Assembly: GCA_027575765.1 (NCBI GenBank)
Contig: JANBPT010000165.1
Span: forward strand, 1 to 63,542
Source of the DNA: Tieghemiomyces parasiticus
Lineage: Eukaryota > Kickxellomycota > Dimargaritomycetes > Dimargaritales > Dimargaritaceae
Direction of reading: 5' to 3'
DNA: 63,542 bases
In this document: positions 63,379 to 63,542 of the stretch, piece after piece
Layout of the letters: every line of letters starts with the position of its first letter
How positions within the stretch are numbered: the first letter of the stretch is position 1
Translations under genes and position numbers: made by a program
The notes under the pieces: generated by a model
The model's input: the letters and a program-made list of their open reading frames with translations, nothing else
The model's database searches: none
Told to the model about the DNA's origin: nothing

Positions 63379-63542
63379 GAGCTGTCCATCTCCGTCAGAC
63401 ACCGAGTCCGAGGCACAGGCTGACACCGTGAATCGGTGAAGGAACCGGGTTGGACTGGGGATGGTGGGTGGCTGGCAGTGGGGCGAGACAGGCTAGGGAT
63501 GCAGAGACAGGCGGGTCGACTGCAGCCGCGATGTGAGGGGGG

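Larger units (their letters stand above)
61972..63542. other. Upstream region and window end without a supported gene
   Basis: After the promoter of the low-complexity gene, several frames overlap on both strands (for example 62577-62843 plus, 62714-63145 minus, 63142-63426 minus), none with a recognisable domain. A CA repeat lies at 63366-63378. A gene cut by the window edge cannot be excluded. Confidence 0.4.

Overview
The window reads as nuclear DNA of a filamentous, early-diverging fungus. Genes are GC-rich (about 55-60%) with AT-richer spacers, spliceosomal GT-AG introns and typical fungal families: a fungalysin M36 protease, Gcn2, Fcp1, Lst8, a WDR5-type protein, Gpi8, a Dbp6-type helicase, Fmt1 and a SUN-domain protein. 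A mitochondrial Hsp90 (TRAP1), absent from budding yeast, and a HEATR5/Laa1 protein argue against Saccharomycotina. A zoopagomycete or kickxellomycete is plausible, but this is inference.

Layout. 1-8.5 kb: edge-truncated Mim-like outer-membrane gene (-), a mitochondrial DEAD-type helicase that has lost key motifs (+), an AT-rich 4.5 kb stretch with a possible small secreted peptide, a dead mariner transposase (6.1-7.0 kb, -), and a small cryptic gene near 7.7-8.2 kb (+). 8.5-24 kb: GCN2 (-), TRAP1 (-), a six-exon FMT1 (+) and a SUN-domain gene (-). 24.6 kb: tRNA-Asp(GUC) (-). 26.5-40 kb: HEATR5/Laa1 (+), FCP1 (+), DBP6/DDX51 (+). 40-48.4 kb: WDR5/Swd3 (-), GPI8 (+), a 1578-residue PPR-like mitochondrial protein (-). 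49-56 kb: small secreted protein (-), fungalysin (-), LST8 (-). 57-62 kb: a 1586-residue low-complexity protein of unknown role (-). The last 1.5 kb has no gene I can support.

No operon or obvious dedicated gene system is present. The genes are mostly housekeeping: mitochondrial biogenesis and translation (Mim-like, helicase, TRAP1, Fmt1, PPR), nutrient signalling (Gcn2, Lst8), transcription and chromatin (Fcp1, WDR5), ribosome assembly (Dbp6), secretory and membrane functions (HEATR5, Gpi8, SUN, fungalysin). The points most worth a second look are the degenerate helicase, the mariner relic with its catalytic-site damage, the cryptic 7.7 kb gene, the large GCN2 kinase insert, the narrow intron-size class (145-181 nt in all ten supported introns) and the unassigned 1586-residue protein.
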